Assembly (NCBI RefSeq): GCF_044904675.1 | Contig: NZ_JADIKJ010000017.1 | Location: forward strand, 1 to 64,000 | Reading direction: 5' to 3' | DNA length: 64,000 nucleotides | Source: Dyella_B jejuensis | GTDB lineage: Bacteria; Pseudomonadota; Gammaproteobacteria; Xanthomonadales; Rhodanobacteraceae | Shown: in pieces, positions 17,300 to 26,842 of the stretch | Position numbering within the stretch: position 1 is the first letter of the stretch | Layout: every line of letters begins with the position of its first letter | Translations under genes and position numbers: made by a program | The notes under the pieces: model-generated | What the model was told of the DNA's origin: nothing | The model's database searches: none | The model's input: the letters and a program-made list of their open reading frames with translations, nothing else

Positions 17300-20200
17300 A
17301 TGAACAAGATCTACAGCAAAATATGGAATGCCGCGCTCGGCATCGTCGTGGTCGCATCCGAACATGCAAGCAACAACACTGTCGTTATCGGCAGTCACGC
17401 GCGTACCGCGCGAGTCATCGCCCGCAGCACGCTCGCCGCAGTCATCGGGCTGATACTGCTGCCCTCCGTGGCGCGCGCGGATGTATGCACCGGCACCTTT
17501 GCAGCCGGCATGGAACCCATCGCCGCTTCCAACGCATTCGCTTGCGGCAGCCTGGCGCTGGCGAGCGGCAATTACGCCACGGCCATGGGCAATCGCTCAC
17601 TTGCTTCCGGCGAGTACGCCACGGCATTTGGATATGCCGCCCAGGCGCGTGGCTCCCACAGCGTGGCCATCGGGCATGATGCCCTCGCTTCCGGCCTTTC
17701 CAGCGTGGCCATTGGCCGGGATAGCGAAGCATCGGCGGACAACAGCGTCGCACTCGGCCAGGGTTCGCTGGCGGACCAGGCCAACACGGTCTCGGTGGGC
17801 AGCGATGGGCACGAACGCCGCGTCACGCACGTGGCCGATGCCGTGGATCCCTATGACGCCATCAACAAGCGCCAGCTGGATACGCTGGCCGGCAGCGTGA
17901 GCGAAGCACAGCACTACTTCAAGGCCAGCGGCAGGCAGGACGGCAGCGACGATGCCCAGGTGAATGGCGACAACGCCGTAGCCGCCGGCGCGGACAGCCT
18001 GGCCAACGCCAACGCCGCCACGGCCGTGGGCAACCAGGCGATCGCCTTCGGCATTGGCAGCTCCGCCTTTGGGCAGAATGCGGTGGCCTATGGCGACGCT
18101 TCCGTTGCCGTCGGGCAACGCGCCGCCGCATGGGGCTTCGGCAATATTGCCTTGGGCGCTTCTGCCCTGGCCGACGCGGACCAGGGTGCCACCGCCCTGG
18201 GTACGCTGAGCGAAGCATCGGGAACCGGATCCACGGCGCTCGGCAGCGCGGCCAGTGCCATCGGCGACGAAAGCCTCGCCGCGGGCTTCGGCGCCTCCGC
18301 CTATGGGGAAGCAAGCGTAGCGCTCGGCCAGGACAGCCAGGCATTGGCGGATAACAGTGTCGCACTCGGCCAAGGCTCGCTGGCGGACCAGGCCAATACC
18401 GTCTCGGTAGGCAGCGATGGGCACGAACGCCGCATCACCCACGTGGCCGATGCCGTGGATCCCTATGACGCCATCAACAAGCAGCAGTTGGATGCCCTGG
18501 CCGGCAGCGTGGGCGGGGCGCAGCATTACTTCAAGGCCAGCGGCAAGCAGGATGGCAGCGACGACGCGCAAGTGAACGGCGACAGCGCCGTAGCCGCCGG
18601 CGCGGACAGCCTGGCCAATGCCAACGCCGCCACCGCCGTGGGCGCCCAGGCGGTCGCCTTCGGCATTGGCAGCTCCGCGTTTGGACAGAATGCGCTGGCT
18701 TTTGGCGATGCCTCCGTCGCCATCGGACAAAGCACCCTCGCATGGGGCTTCGGCAACACGGCCCTGGGGGCCTCGGCCGTGGCCGACGCAGACCAGGCTG
18801 CGACCGCATTGGGCGCGCTTAGTGAAGCATCGGGTACCGGCTCCACGGCAGTCGGCGGTGCTGCCAGCGCCATCGGCAATGGAAGCCTCGCGGCCGGCTT
18901 CGGCGCCAACGCCTACGGCGAAGCGAGCGTCGCCAACGGCGCCTACAGCCTTGCCGCCGGTACGTTCAGCGTGGCCACCGGGCATGATGCAGCGGCCGTC
19001 GGTAACGCCGCCATCGCCATCGGCAATGAGTCTGCCGCACTGACCGACGGCACTGTAGCGATCGGCGGCAACAGCAAGGCGGATGGCTATCAAGCACTCG
19101 CGGTCGGTGATCAGGCCAAGGCCGAGGGCGATTTCGCCATGGCACTGGGCGGCAGCAGCTATGCACGGCAACCAGGTGCGACGGCCATCGGCAATGGCGC
19201 TTCGGCAGACGAACTGTTCAGCACGGCAGTCGGCTTTGGCAGCGTTGCCTACGGCAGTAACAGTGTCTCGCTCGGCGTCAACGCGCAAAGCCTGGGCAGC
19301 TCGAGCATTGCCATTGGCAGTTCGGCGATGAGCGCCGGAGCCTATGCCGTAGCCATTGGCGGCAATGCGCAAACCAATGGCATTGGCAGTACCGCGATTG
19401 GTTTCTTCGCCGAGGCAAGCAACTACCAGAGCACTGCCCTTGGCACCTTTGCCACGGCCAGCGGCGTAAACAGCACTGCCGTCGGCCTGGGCGCTACCGC
19501 CGAAGACTTCGCCACCGCCACCGGCGTGAACAGTTACGCCGAAAGCAGGGGCACGGCCGTGGGCGTCAATACCGCAGCCGGCGTCGCGGGCAGCGCATTC
19601 GGCATGGAAAGCTGGGCTCAAGGCGAGCAAAGCACCGCGCTCGGCTACAACGCCTGGGGGATCAGCGACAATTCCACCGCCGTGGGCGCGAATGCATGGG
19701 CGCAGGGTGAAAACAGCGTTGCGCTCGGCCAGGGATCCTTGGCCGAACGTCCCAACTCGGTGTCGGTCGGCGCGGCACATGATTGGCAAGGCCTGGACGG
19801 CACCGGGTTCAAGGCCATCGATCGCCAGATCACCAATGTCGCTGCCGGCACCGAACCCACCGACGCCGTCAACAAGTCGCAGCTGGATGAAGTGGTCGAT
19901 GTCGCCAACTCAACCCATCGCTATTTCGCGGCCAACGGCAAAAACGACGGTACGGACGATGCACTGGCCGTCGGCGACAACGCCATCGCCATCGGCGCCG
20001 ACAGCCGCGCCAATGCCAATGACAGTATCGCCATGGGCCACGCAGCAACGGCCGATGGACTACGCGCGATCGCCATCGGCCAGGACGCAGTCACCAACGC
20101 CGACGATGCGGTTGCCATCGGCAATCAGGCAGCAGCCGCCGGCGCAGATACGGCGGCCCTCGGCAACCGCGCGCGCGCCAGCGGCACCGGCAATACGGCC

Positions 20201-23200
20201 ATCGGCGCCCGGAGCCTTGCTGACGGCGAAGAACTCGCCAGCGCTTTCGGCGCCGGTGCGCACGCGGCCAAGACGGCGACGACGGCCATTGGCAGCCAAA
20301 GCACTGCCCTTGCCGACAATAGCGTGGCGCTAGGTACCAATGCCTATGTCGGCGAAAGCGGTTTCGGCGGTGCCGCCCTGGGCACGGAAGCCTCGACCCT
20401 CGGGCGCTTTGGGGTCGCCATGGGTTCATTGAGTTCCGCCTACGGCGATGGATCGGTCGCCATCGGCGGCGTGTACGAGGAGAACTTCCGCAATACCTCG
20501 GCGTCGGGCCGGTACAGCACCGCGCTGGGTGCCGGCGCGATGGCGGTCGCCGACGGCGCCACCGCGCTCGGCGCGAACGCGACAGCGGGCGGCGCCGATT
20601 CCGTAGCCCTCGGCAACAACTCGCTGTCACTGCGCGACAACTCCATCGCCGTCGGCAATGAACTGACCGGCACCACCCGCCAGATCACCGGCGTAGCCGC
20701 GGGTACCGAAGCCACCGATGCCGTGAACAAATCGCAGCTCGATGCGTTGAGCGGCAGCGTAAGCGACGCGCAACACTACTTTGCAGCCAACGGCAAAAAC
20801 GACGGTACGGATGACGCCGTAGCCGACGGCGCATATGCCACCGCATCCGGCGCGGGAAGCGCGGCACACGGCGACAAGAGCGTGGCCATGGGCAATAACG
20901 CCAACGCCAATGGCACGCAGAGCATCGCCATCGGCGATTCGTCTATCGCTGATGGGCAATCGGGGATCGCGCTTGGCCCGCACGCACAAGCGAACGGTGA
21001 TCTATCCGTGGCCCTTGGCTACCAGTCGCGCGCCGCGTATGGCTCGCTCGCCCTGGGCTCCTTCGCGCAAGCAACCGGCGAGGTATCGATGGCGTTCGGT
21101 CCGCTGGCAGCTGCCGTGGGGCATGGCTCCATGGCGTTCGGCGGACTGGCTCACGCGAGCGGCACTAATGCGGCGGCCTTGGGCACCGGCGCCGGCGCTT
21201 ATGGCGAAGGTTCGATAGGCCTGGGCGCGTACAGCGATGCCGGCGTCGATCATTCGGTGGCCTTGGGCGATTACTCGGTTGCCGATCGCGCCAACACGGT
21301 TTCAGTCGGCAGTGCCGGCGCGGAACGCCAGATCACCAACGTGGCCGCAGGCACAGCGGACACCGATGCGGTGAACATGGGCCAGCTGAAAGACGCCACG
21401 GCAAGCTCCAGCCATTACTTCAAGGCGAATGGCGACGGTAACGATGACGCTGTCGCCGATGGCCAGTACGGCACCGCCGCAGGCTCGGGCAGCTACGCCA
21501 TGGGCACGGGCGCATCGGCCTTCGGCAGTGGCGCCAATGCCATCGGTCAATTCAGCACTGCATCGGGCTACGGCAGCAATGCGATCGGCGACGATAGCGT
21601 GGCCGTCGGTGCGGGCGCTGCAGCGAACGATAATCAGACGACCGCGATCGGTGCAAATACCGAAGCCACCGGCGTGCGCAGCGTGGCAGTCGGTAACCGT
21701 GCCGCCGCGATTGCGCCGCAAGCAACCGCCATCGGCAGCGACGCGCTTGCATCGGGTGAATACACGCTGGCCGCAGGCTTCGATGCGGTATCGCGTGGCG
21801 CAGGCTCGGTAGCGCTCGGCGCCTACAGCCGTTCGATCGGCGATTTGAGCGTGGCATTGGGTAACGGCAGCGACGCCGATGGCTTCGGCGGCACGGCGCT
21901 GGGTACCGGCGCCTGGGCCGTCGGTGACGAAACTACCGCGCTGGGCCATGCTTCCACCGCGTATAGCCCCGGTTCCACCGCGCTCGGCTTTCGCGCAACG
22001 AGCTATGGCACCTATAGCCTTGCGCTCGGCACCTACAGCCGCACGCTGGGCGAACAAAGCGTCGCGATCGGCTTCGGTAGCAGCGCGGTTGGCGACAACA
22101 GTGTGGCCCTTGGCAGCGGCGCGATAGCCGAGCGCGATAACGCCGTATCGGTAGGTAGCGCCGGCGCGGAACGCCAGATCACCCACGTTGCCGACGCCAC
22201 GGAAGACAACGATGCGGTGAACCTTGGCCAGCTGAAGGAGGCCACTGCCGGCACCAACGCGAGCAACCATTACTTCAAGGCGAATGGCAACGACGACGGC
22301 TCGGATGATGCATTGGCCGACGGCGCCTATGCGACTGCCGCGGGTTCCGGCAGCTATGCCAAGGGCACGGGTGCCTCGGCTTTCGGCAGCGGCGCCAACG
22401 CCATCGGCGATTTCAGCACCGCGTCCGGTTATGGCAGCAGCGCCGTGGGCGATGACAGCGTGGCGGTAGGCAGCGGCGCCAATGCCAATGCGTCGAGCAC
22501 GATCGCGCTGGGCGCCAACGCGGCAGCAAATGGCGTGATGTCCAATGCGGTCGGTGCGGGCTCGTCCGCCAACGGTGATTATTCGCTGGCCATGAACGGA
22601 GGTGCCGTCGGCAACGGCGCCAACTTCGGCACCGCCATCGGTTACGGCTCCTATGTCAGCGAGGGCTCGCTCAGCTCGATGGCACTGGGTCCCGCAGCCT
22701 CCGTCATCAACGGTGCGCAAGGCGCGATCGCCGTGGGCGCCAACGCCATCGCCGCAAACCATTTCGCGGTCGCCCTGGGCGGATACGGCGTGTTCTTCGA
22801 CCAGACCACCGGCACCATCCATCTCGGCGGCGCGCTCGCAACGGGATTGAGTGCAGTCGCTTTGGGTGGCGCTTCACAAGCCACGGGTGACGAAAGCGTC
22901 GCCATCGGCACCGGTGCCAGCGCTGCGGGGAATCGTTCCGTCGCCCTGGGCGCGGGAGCAGGCCTCGATGGCCTCACCGATCAGAGCGTCGCCATTGGCG
23001 AACTGAGCAAGGTCAGCGGTGCGAATGCTGTCGCGCTGGGCGCCCTGTCGGTCGCCGACCGCGACAACAGCGTCTCGGTGGGAAGTGACGGGGCGGAACG
23101 CCAGGTCACCCATGTAGCCGCTGGCACCGAAGCAACCGACGCGGTCAACCTGTCGCAGTTGAATGCAGTGGCCGATGCAGGCGCCCCGACCAATCGTTAC

Positions 23201-24538
23201 TTCAAGGCCAATGGCAAGAATGACGATACGGACGACGCACTCGCCGGCGGCGTGCAGGCGGTAGCCAGCGGCGCCAACGCCAAGGCAACGGCCGATGGTT
23301 CCGTAGCCCTGGGTGGATGGAGCACGGCCTCCGCAGTGCAAAGCACCGCGGTGGGTTTCAGCGCCAACGCCAGCGGCAATGCCAGTCTCGCACTGGGCGC
23401 CTACAGCACCAGCCTGGGCTACAACAGCGTTGCCCTGGGTAACGGCAGCATTGCGGATCGCGACAATGCGGTTGCGGTGGGTCGTACCGGTGCGGAACGC
23501 CAGATCACCCACGTAGCCGCCGGCACCGCGGACACCGACGCCGTCAACCTGGCCCAGCTCAAGCAGATCGGCATGACCGACGGCAACGGCAGTTTGCTGC
23601 AGGCCGTGACCTATGACGGCGGCAGCAATATGGACAGGATGACCTTCGGCGGAACACACGGCACGACGCTCTCTAACGTCGCAGCGGGTATCCAGGGTAG
23701 CGATGCGGTCAATGTCGACCAGTACAACTCGCTGGCCAGGACGATCGGCGGGGGCGCCGCCATCGGTGCCGATGGGTTGATGAGCGCACCCATCTTCAAC
23801 ATCCAGGGTGCCAGCTATGGCAACGTCGGCGACGCCTTCGGTGCCGTGGACAGTGCGGTTACCGCATTGGGCAACCGGGTGGGCTCGCTGGAATCGAAAA
23901 TCGGCTCCTCGGATTCCGACGGTTCCGTCCGCCATCCAGAACATGGCCATCACCACGGCAATGGCGATGCAAACGGCAACCCTTCGAACACCGTTGCCAT
24001 CGGCACCGGCTCCATGGCGGATCAGCCAAATGCCGTATCGGTCGGCAGCGCCGGCAACGAGCGCCAGATCACCAACGTGGCCGCGGGCGTGAATCCCACG
24101 GATGCGGCAAACGTAAGCCAGGTGACTGCCGCTACCCAGCAAGCCATCGATGCGGCACAGGCCTATGCCGACAACGGTGACGCGCAGACGTTGAGCAAGG
24201 CCAATGCCTATACCGATTCGAAACTGGCCAACACCGTAAGCAGCGATGACTTCAACGCATTCCGCGACTCGGTGAACAACCAGTTCCACGCCGTCAACCA
24301 GCGCCTGAATCGCGTGGGCGCCATGAGTACGGCGATGGCCGGCATGGCCGGCGCCATTGCCGCGGCGCCCGGTACCGACAACCGCATCAGTGCGGCGGCC
24401 GGCACGTATGGCGGCGAAGGTGCCCTGGCGGTTGGCATCTCTCGCCGTATCGGCAGCAACGGCGCGGTGCTGGTCGGCGGCTCGGTGTCCGGCGGCGGCG
24501 AAGCCAGCGGCACGGTCGGCGTCAGTTTCGGCTGGTAA
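17300..24538 (+). CDS. trimeric autotransporter adhesin (YadA-like, ESPR signal)
   Basis: A surface adhesin of 2412 residues, secreted by the type Vc route. The start MNKIYSKIWNAALG is the extended signal peptide region, fused to a hydrophobic signal ending SVARA at about residue 60. The passenger is made of YadA-head repeats (pattern A-x-G-x-x-S/A-x-A-x-G, period about 14) interrupted by some ten neck or stalk motifs such as ERQITNVAAGTEATDAVNKS, each usually followed by HYFKANG-N-D-G-DDA. A histidine-rich linker (RHPEHGHHHG) is near residue 2212. The last 70 or so residues (from MSTAMAGMAG to VSFGW) form the beta-barrel anchor that trimerises in the outer membrane. The start has an ideal SD. 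A secreted subtilase follows. The ligand is unknown. Confidence 0.95.
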   Translation: MNKIYSKIWNAALGIVVVASEHASNNTVVIGSHARTARVIARSTLAAVIGLILLPSVARADVCTGTFAAGMEPIAASNAFACGSLALASGNYATAMGNRSLASGEYATAFGYAAQARGSHSVAIGHDALASGLSSVAIGRDSEASADNSVALGQGSLADQANTVSVGSDGHERRVTHVADAVDPYDAINKRQLDTLAGSVSEAQHYFKASGRQDGSDDAQVNGDNAVAAGADSLANANAATAVGNQAIAFGIGSSAFGQNAVAYGDASVAVGQRAAAWGFGNIALGASALADADQGATALGTLSEASGTGSTALGSAASAIGDESLAAGFGASAYGEASVALGQDSQALADNSVALGQGSLADQANTVSVGSDGHERRITHVADAVDPYDAINKQQLDALAGSVGGAQHYFKASGKQDGSDDAQVNGDSAVAAGADSLANANAATAVGAQAVAFGIGSSAFGQNALAFGDASVAIGQSTLAWGFGNTALGASAVADADQAATALGALSEASGTGSTAVGGAASAIGNGSLAAGFGANAYGEASVANGAYSLAAGTFSVATGHDAAAVGNAAIAIGNESAALTDGTVAIGGNSKADGYQALAVGDQAKAEGDFAMALGGSSYARQPGATAIGNGASADELFSTAVGFGSVAYGSNSVSLGVNAQSLGSSSIAIGSSAMSAGAYAVAIGGNAQTNGIGSTAIGFFAEASNYQSTALGTFATASGVNSTAVGLGATAEDFATATGVNSYAESRGTAVGVNTAAGVAGSAFGMESWAQGEQSTALGYNAWGISDNSTAVGANAWAQGENSVALGQGSLAERPNSVSVGAAHDWQGLDGTGFKAIDRQITNVAAGTEPTDAVNKSQLDEVVDVANSTHRYFAANGKNDGTDDALAVGDNAIAIGADSRANANDSIAMGHAATADGLRAIAIGQDAVTNADDAVAIGNQAAAAGADTAALGNRARASGTGNTAIGARSLADGEELASAFGAGAHAAKTATTAIGSQSTALADNSVALGTNAYVGESGFGGAALGTEASTLGRFGVAMGSLSSAYGDGSVAIGGVYEENFRNTSASGRYSTALGAGAMAVADGATALGANATAGGADSVALGNNSLSLRDNSIAVGNELTGTTRQITGVAAGTEATDAVNKSQLDALSGSVSDAQHYFAANGKNDGTDDAVADGAYATASGAGSAAHGDKSVAMGNNANANGTQSIAIGDSSIADGQSGIALGPHAQANGDLSVALGYQSRAAYGSLALGSFAQATGEVSMAFGPLAAAVGHGSMAFGGLAHASGTNAAALGTGAGAYGEGSIGLGAYSDAGVDHSVALGDYSVADRANTVSVGSAGAERQITNVAAGTADTDAVNMGQLKDATASSSHYFKANGDGNDDAVADGQYGTAAGSGSYAMGTGASAFGSGANAIGQFSTASGYGSNAIGDDSVAVGAGAAANDNQTTAIGANTEATGVRSVAVGNRAAAIAPQATAIGSDALASGEYTLAAGFDAVSRGAGSVALGAYSRSIGDLSVALGNGSDADGFGGTALGTGAWAVGDETTALGHASTAYSPGSTALGFRATSYGTYSLALGTYSRTLGEQSVAIGFGSSAVGDNSVALGSGAIAERDNAVSVGSAGAERQITHVADATEDNDAVNLGQLKEATAGTNASNHYFKANGNDDGSDDALADGAYATAAGSGSYAKGTGASAFGSGANAIGDFSTASGYGSSAVGDDSVAVGSGANANASSTIALGANAAANGVMSNAVGAGSSANGDYSLAMNGGAVGNGANFGTAIGYGSYVSEGSLSSMALGPAASVINGAQGAIAVGANAIAANHFAVALGGYGVFFDQTTGTIHLGGALATGLSAVALGGASQATGDESVAIGTGASAAGNRSVALGAGAGLDGLTDQSVAIGELSKVSGANAVALGALSVADRDNSVSVGSDGAERQVTHVAAGTEATDAVNLSQLNAVADAGAPTNRYFKANGKNDDTDDALAGGVQAVASGANAKATADGSVALGGWSTASAVQSTAVGFSANASGNASLALGAYSTSLGYNSVALGNGSIADRDNAVAVGRTGAERQITHVAAGTADTDAVNLAQLKQIGMTDGNGSLLQAVTYDGGSNMDRMTFGGTHGTTLSNVAAGIQGSDAVNVDQYNSLARTIGGGAAIGADGLMSAPIFNIQGASYGNVGDAFGAVDSAVTALGNRVGSLESKIGSSDSDGSVRHPEHGHHHGNGDANGNPSNTVAIGTGSMADQPNAVSVGSAGNERQITNVAAGVNPTDAANVSQVTAATQQAIDAAQAYADNGDAQTLSKANAYTDSKLANTVSSDDFNAFRDSVNNQFHAVNQRLNRVGAMSTAMAGMAGAIAAAPGTDNRISAAAGTYGGEGALAVGISRRIGSNGAVLVGGSVSGGGEASGTVGVSFGW
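17768..18991 (+). repeat. in-frame tandem duplication of about 612 bp inside the adhesin gene
   Basis: The segment beginning CTGGCGGACCAGGCCAA at 17768 starts again at 18380 and stays closely similar over neck, HYFKASG block and head repeats, each unit coding about 204 residues. Long identical runs, for example across GATGCCGTGGATCCCTATGA, suggest recent duplication or gene conversion. The right limit is approximate. Confidence 0.75.
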
Positions 24539-24544
24539 CGGTTC

Positions 24545-24573
24545 GCGCCCTGTCCTGCTTCCGGGACAGGGCG
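24545..24573 (+). terminator. hairpin after the adhesin gene
   Basis: A 12-bp stem GCGCCCTGTCC/GGGACAGGGCGC with loop TGCTTCC begins 7 nt past the adhesin stop and is followed by GCGCGCTTTGCGCGC. It lacks a proper U-tract, so it may only attenuate read-through into the subtilase gene. Confidence 0.5.
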
Positions 24574-24663
24574 CGCTTTGCGCGCCACGCCAGTGTGGCG
24601 CTGATTTCCTTTCATCCATCCGGGGCGCGGAAGCCCCGGTCTCCTCACTTCAAGGAACCTCAT

Positions 24664-26637
24664 ATGAAGCCATTCCCTTCCATTCGCATCAGCGCCATCG
24701 TCGCTGCCCTTGCCGTCGCCATTCCAACGGCCCAGGCGGCCGACGCTTCCGCCCTGCCTGCGCCAAAAGCGCTTGCCAGGCTGAGCGTGGCAACCGAAGC
24801 AAACCAGACCTACAACCGTTTCATCGTGACCTATCGCGATGGCACCAGCGAACGCAGCAACCGCAATAACGCCGTGCAGAACATCAACGCCGCCATCGGC
24901 CGCGCGGGCCTCGGCCGCGCAACGATTTCATCCACCGGCGCCACGATCGCGCCGCTGCAAGCCAGTTACCAGCGCAAGCTGGCCATCGGCGCCGACTTGA
25001 TCCGCACCTCGCGCGCCTTGAACCAAAGCGAGGCAAACAGCTTGATGCGGCAGATCGCTGCGGACCCCGCGGTTGCGCATGTGCAACCGGATTTCAAGAT
25101 GCATGCGGTACGCGATATCGCGGCTCCTGCCGACTTGCAGGCGCGCGCCCAGGCCGCGATGCAGGCCTTTACGCCCGACGATCCCAACTATGCGCAATAT
25201 CAGTGGGATTACTGGGATGCCACCGGCGGCGCCAATACCAATAATGCATGGGAACTGGCCGATGGCACTGGCGTTACCGTGGCGGTGATCGACACCGGCA
25301 TCACCCAGCACCCGGATCTCGACCTGTCATTGGCGGACGAAGGCTACGATTTCATCAGCGATGCTTACGTATCCGGCCGGGACACCGACGATCGCGCACC
25401 AGGCGGCTGGGACCTTGGCGACTGGACCACTACCGAACCCTATCTCAGCGATACCACTTGCGTGAGTGCCGACAACCCGGCCGAACCCAGCAGCTGGCAT
25501 GGCACGCATGTCGCCGGCACGGTTGCCGAGCTGACCAACAATGGTATCGGCATGGCCGGCACGGCGTACAACGCCAAAGTCCTGCCCTTGCGCGCACTCG
25601 GCCATTGCGGCGGCTACACCTCCGATATCGTCGATGCAATCGAATGGGCATCGGGCGGCCATGTGGAAGGCGTCCCGGACAATACGCATGTTGCACAAGT
25701 GATCAACATGAGCCTCGGCAGCGGTGATGCATGCACGGCTAACGACGCGACCGGCGTAGCGGTAGCGGATGCATTGGGCCGCGGTACGACCGTGGTGGTC
25801 GCGGCCGGCAATTCCGGCGCCGACGTAGCGAATTTTTCACCGGCAAGCTGTCCGGGCGTGATCGCCGTGGCGTCGAGCGGCATTACCGGCAAGCGCGCGT
25901 TCTATTCCAACTATGGCGCGGGTGTCACGCTCGCCGCTCCAGGCGGCGGCATCTATGCGAACGATGCCAGTTCGGGCCAGCAGGTGAATGAGGGATTCGT
26001 GTGGTCTGCCATCAATGACGGTGATACGACTCCGGAGAATCCCACCTACGGCGGTTACGCCGGAACCTCGCAAGCCACGCCGCACGTGGCCGGCACGGTT
26101 GCCCTGATGTTGAGCGCGGCGCAAGCCGCCGGTTTGGCTGCACCGTCGCCTGCGGACATCAAAAACATGCTGGTCGGCTCGGCACGTCCCTTCCCGGTGG
26201 CCGAAGACCATCCGATCGGCGCGGGCATTGTCGACGCCGCCGCCGCCGTCAATGCCGCGCTGGGTAATGACAGTGGCAATCCCGATGATGGCGCGAATGC
26301 CATTGCGCTAACCAACGGCGTCATCCTGCCGGGTCAATCCGCAGGCTACAACGGCAGCATTCTTTACTCGATCGTCGTACCCGCTGGCGCCACCACGCTG
26401 AATATCCGCAGCCTCGGTGGTTCGGGCGACACGACGCTGTACGTAAAGGCCGGCAGCGCGCCCAGCGCCGATGGCAGCAATGCGGATTTCGTCTCGGCCA
26501 AGCCGGGCAACAACGAAGCTGTCGTCATTCCCAAGCCGCAGGCGGCCACCTACTACATTCTGCTGGCGGCGAAGAAAGCCGATACACAGGTGTACAACTT
26601 CACCAACGTTTCGGTGCTGGCTGCTTACAAGCCCTGA
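24664..26637 (+). CDS. secreted S8 family serine protease (subtilase) with PPC domain
   Basis: A 657-residue extracellular subtilisin-like protease. A signal peptide (about residues 1-26, ending AQAA) and a propeptide domain starting FIVTYRDG lead to the catalytic domain with Asp210 in VAVIDTGI, His279 in WHGTHVAG and Ser469 in GTSQATPHVAG. The C-terminal 105 residues form a bacterial pre-peptidase C-terminal (PPC) beta domain (YSIVVPAGATTLNIRSLGG), which is often cleaved off after secretion. SD AAGGAA is 8 nt upstream of the ATG. The gene lies 125 nt after the adhesin on the same strand and ends at a strong terminator. A role in degrading host protein or in shedding surface proteins is possible. 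Confidence 0.94.
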   Translation: MKPFPSIRISAIVAALAVAIPTAQAADASALPAPKALARLSVATEANQTYNRFIVTYRDGTSERSNRNNAVQNINAAIGRAGLGRATISSTGATIAPLQASYQRKLAIGADLIRTSRALNQSEANSLMRQIAADPAVAHVQPDFKMHAVRDIAAPADLQARAQAAMQAFTPDDPNYAQYQWDYWDATGGANTNNAWELADGTGVTVAVIDTGITQHPDLDLSLADEGYDFISDAYVSGRDTDDRAPGGWDLGDWTTTEPYLSDTTCVSADNPAEPSSWHGTHVAGTVAELTNNGIGMAGTAYNAKVLPLRALGHCGGYTSDIVDAIEWASGGHVEGVPDNTHVAQVINMSLGSGDACTANDATGVAVADALGRGTTVVVAAGNSGADVANFSPASCPGVIAVASSGITGKRAFYSNYGAGVTLAAPGGGIYANDASSGQQVNEGFVWSAINDGDTTPENPTYGGYAGTSQATPHVAGTVALMLSAAQAAGLAAPSPADIKNMLVGSARPFPVAEDHPIGAGIVDAAAAVNAALGNDSGNPDDGANAIALTNGVILPGQSAGYNGSILYSIVVPAGATTLNIRSLGGSGDTTLYVKAGSAPSADGSNADFVSAKPGNNEAVVIPKPQAATYYILLAAKKADTQVYNFTNVSVLAAYKP

Positions 26638-26668
26638 AAAAAAAACCTCCTGCAAAGGGCATTACCGA

Positions 26669-26699
26669 AGACCCCGGCCGTGCGCCGGGGTCTTTTTTT
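26669..26699 (+). terminator. rho-independent terminator of the subtilase gene
   Basis: The stem AGACCCCGGC/GCCGGGGTCT with loop CGTGC is followed by seven T residues, 31 nt past the subtilase stop. A canonical strong terminator. Confidence 0.93.
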
Positions 26700-26799
26700 A
26701 AGAACGCGATCGCCATGCGGCGCCCGCGAAGAAAAATACCGGCGATGACGTGCGCCGATCGAACTTGCATTGTCTACATCGATTGTTACCACAGGGTTC

Positions 26800-26814
26800 A
26801 TAGCCATGGCCTAT
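26800..26814 (+). promoter_or_regulatory. putative OxyR/LysR-type operator upstream of oxyR
   Basis: The 15-bp near-palindrome ATAGCCATGGCCTAT has ATAG and CTAT half-sites at exactly the spacing of one OxyR dimer half-site (ATAG-N7-CTAT) and lies 28 nt before the oxyR start. This fits autoregulation. Only one half-site pair is visible; the second expected 22 bp away is not clear. Confidence 0.55.
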
Positions 26815-26842
26815 TATCGGGCGATCACTCCGGGGACAGGCC

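Noticed and set aside
17597..19789. 730-residue open frame antisense to the adhesin gene
   Set aside because: It mirrors the repetitive high-GC adhesin codons, has no recognisable domain or RBS, and conflicts with a clear coding strand. The same holds for the long antisense frames at 21302-22822, 22874-24619, 14201-16054 and 9006-10763.
17768..23500. Regularly spaced repeats suggesting a CRISPR-like array
   Set aside because: Repeats are in frame, protein-coding and of YadA-head/neck type; there are no constant direct repeats with unique spacers.
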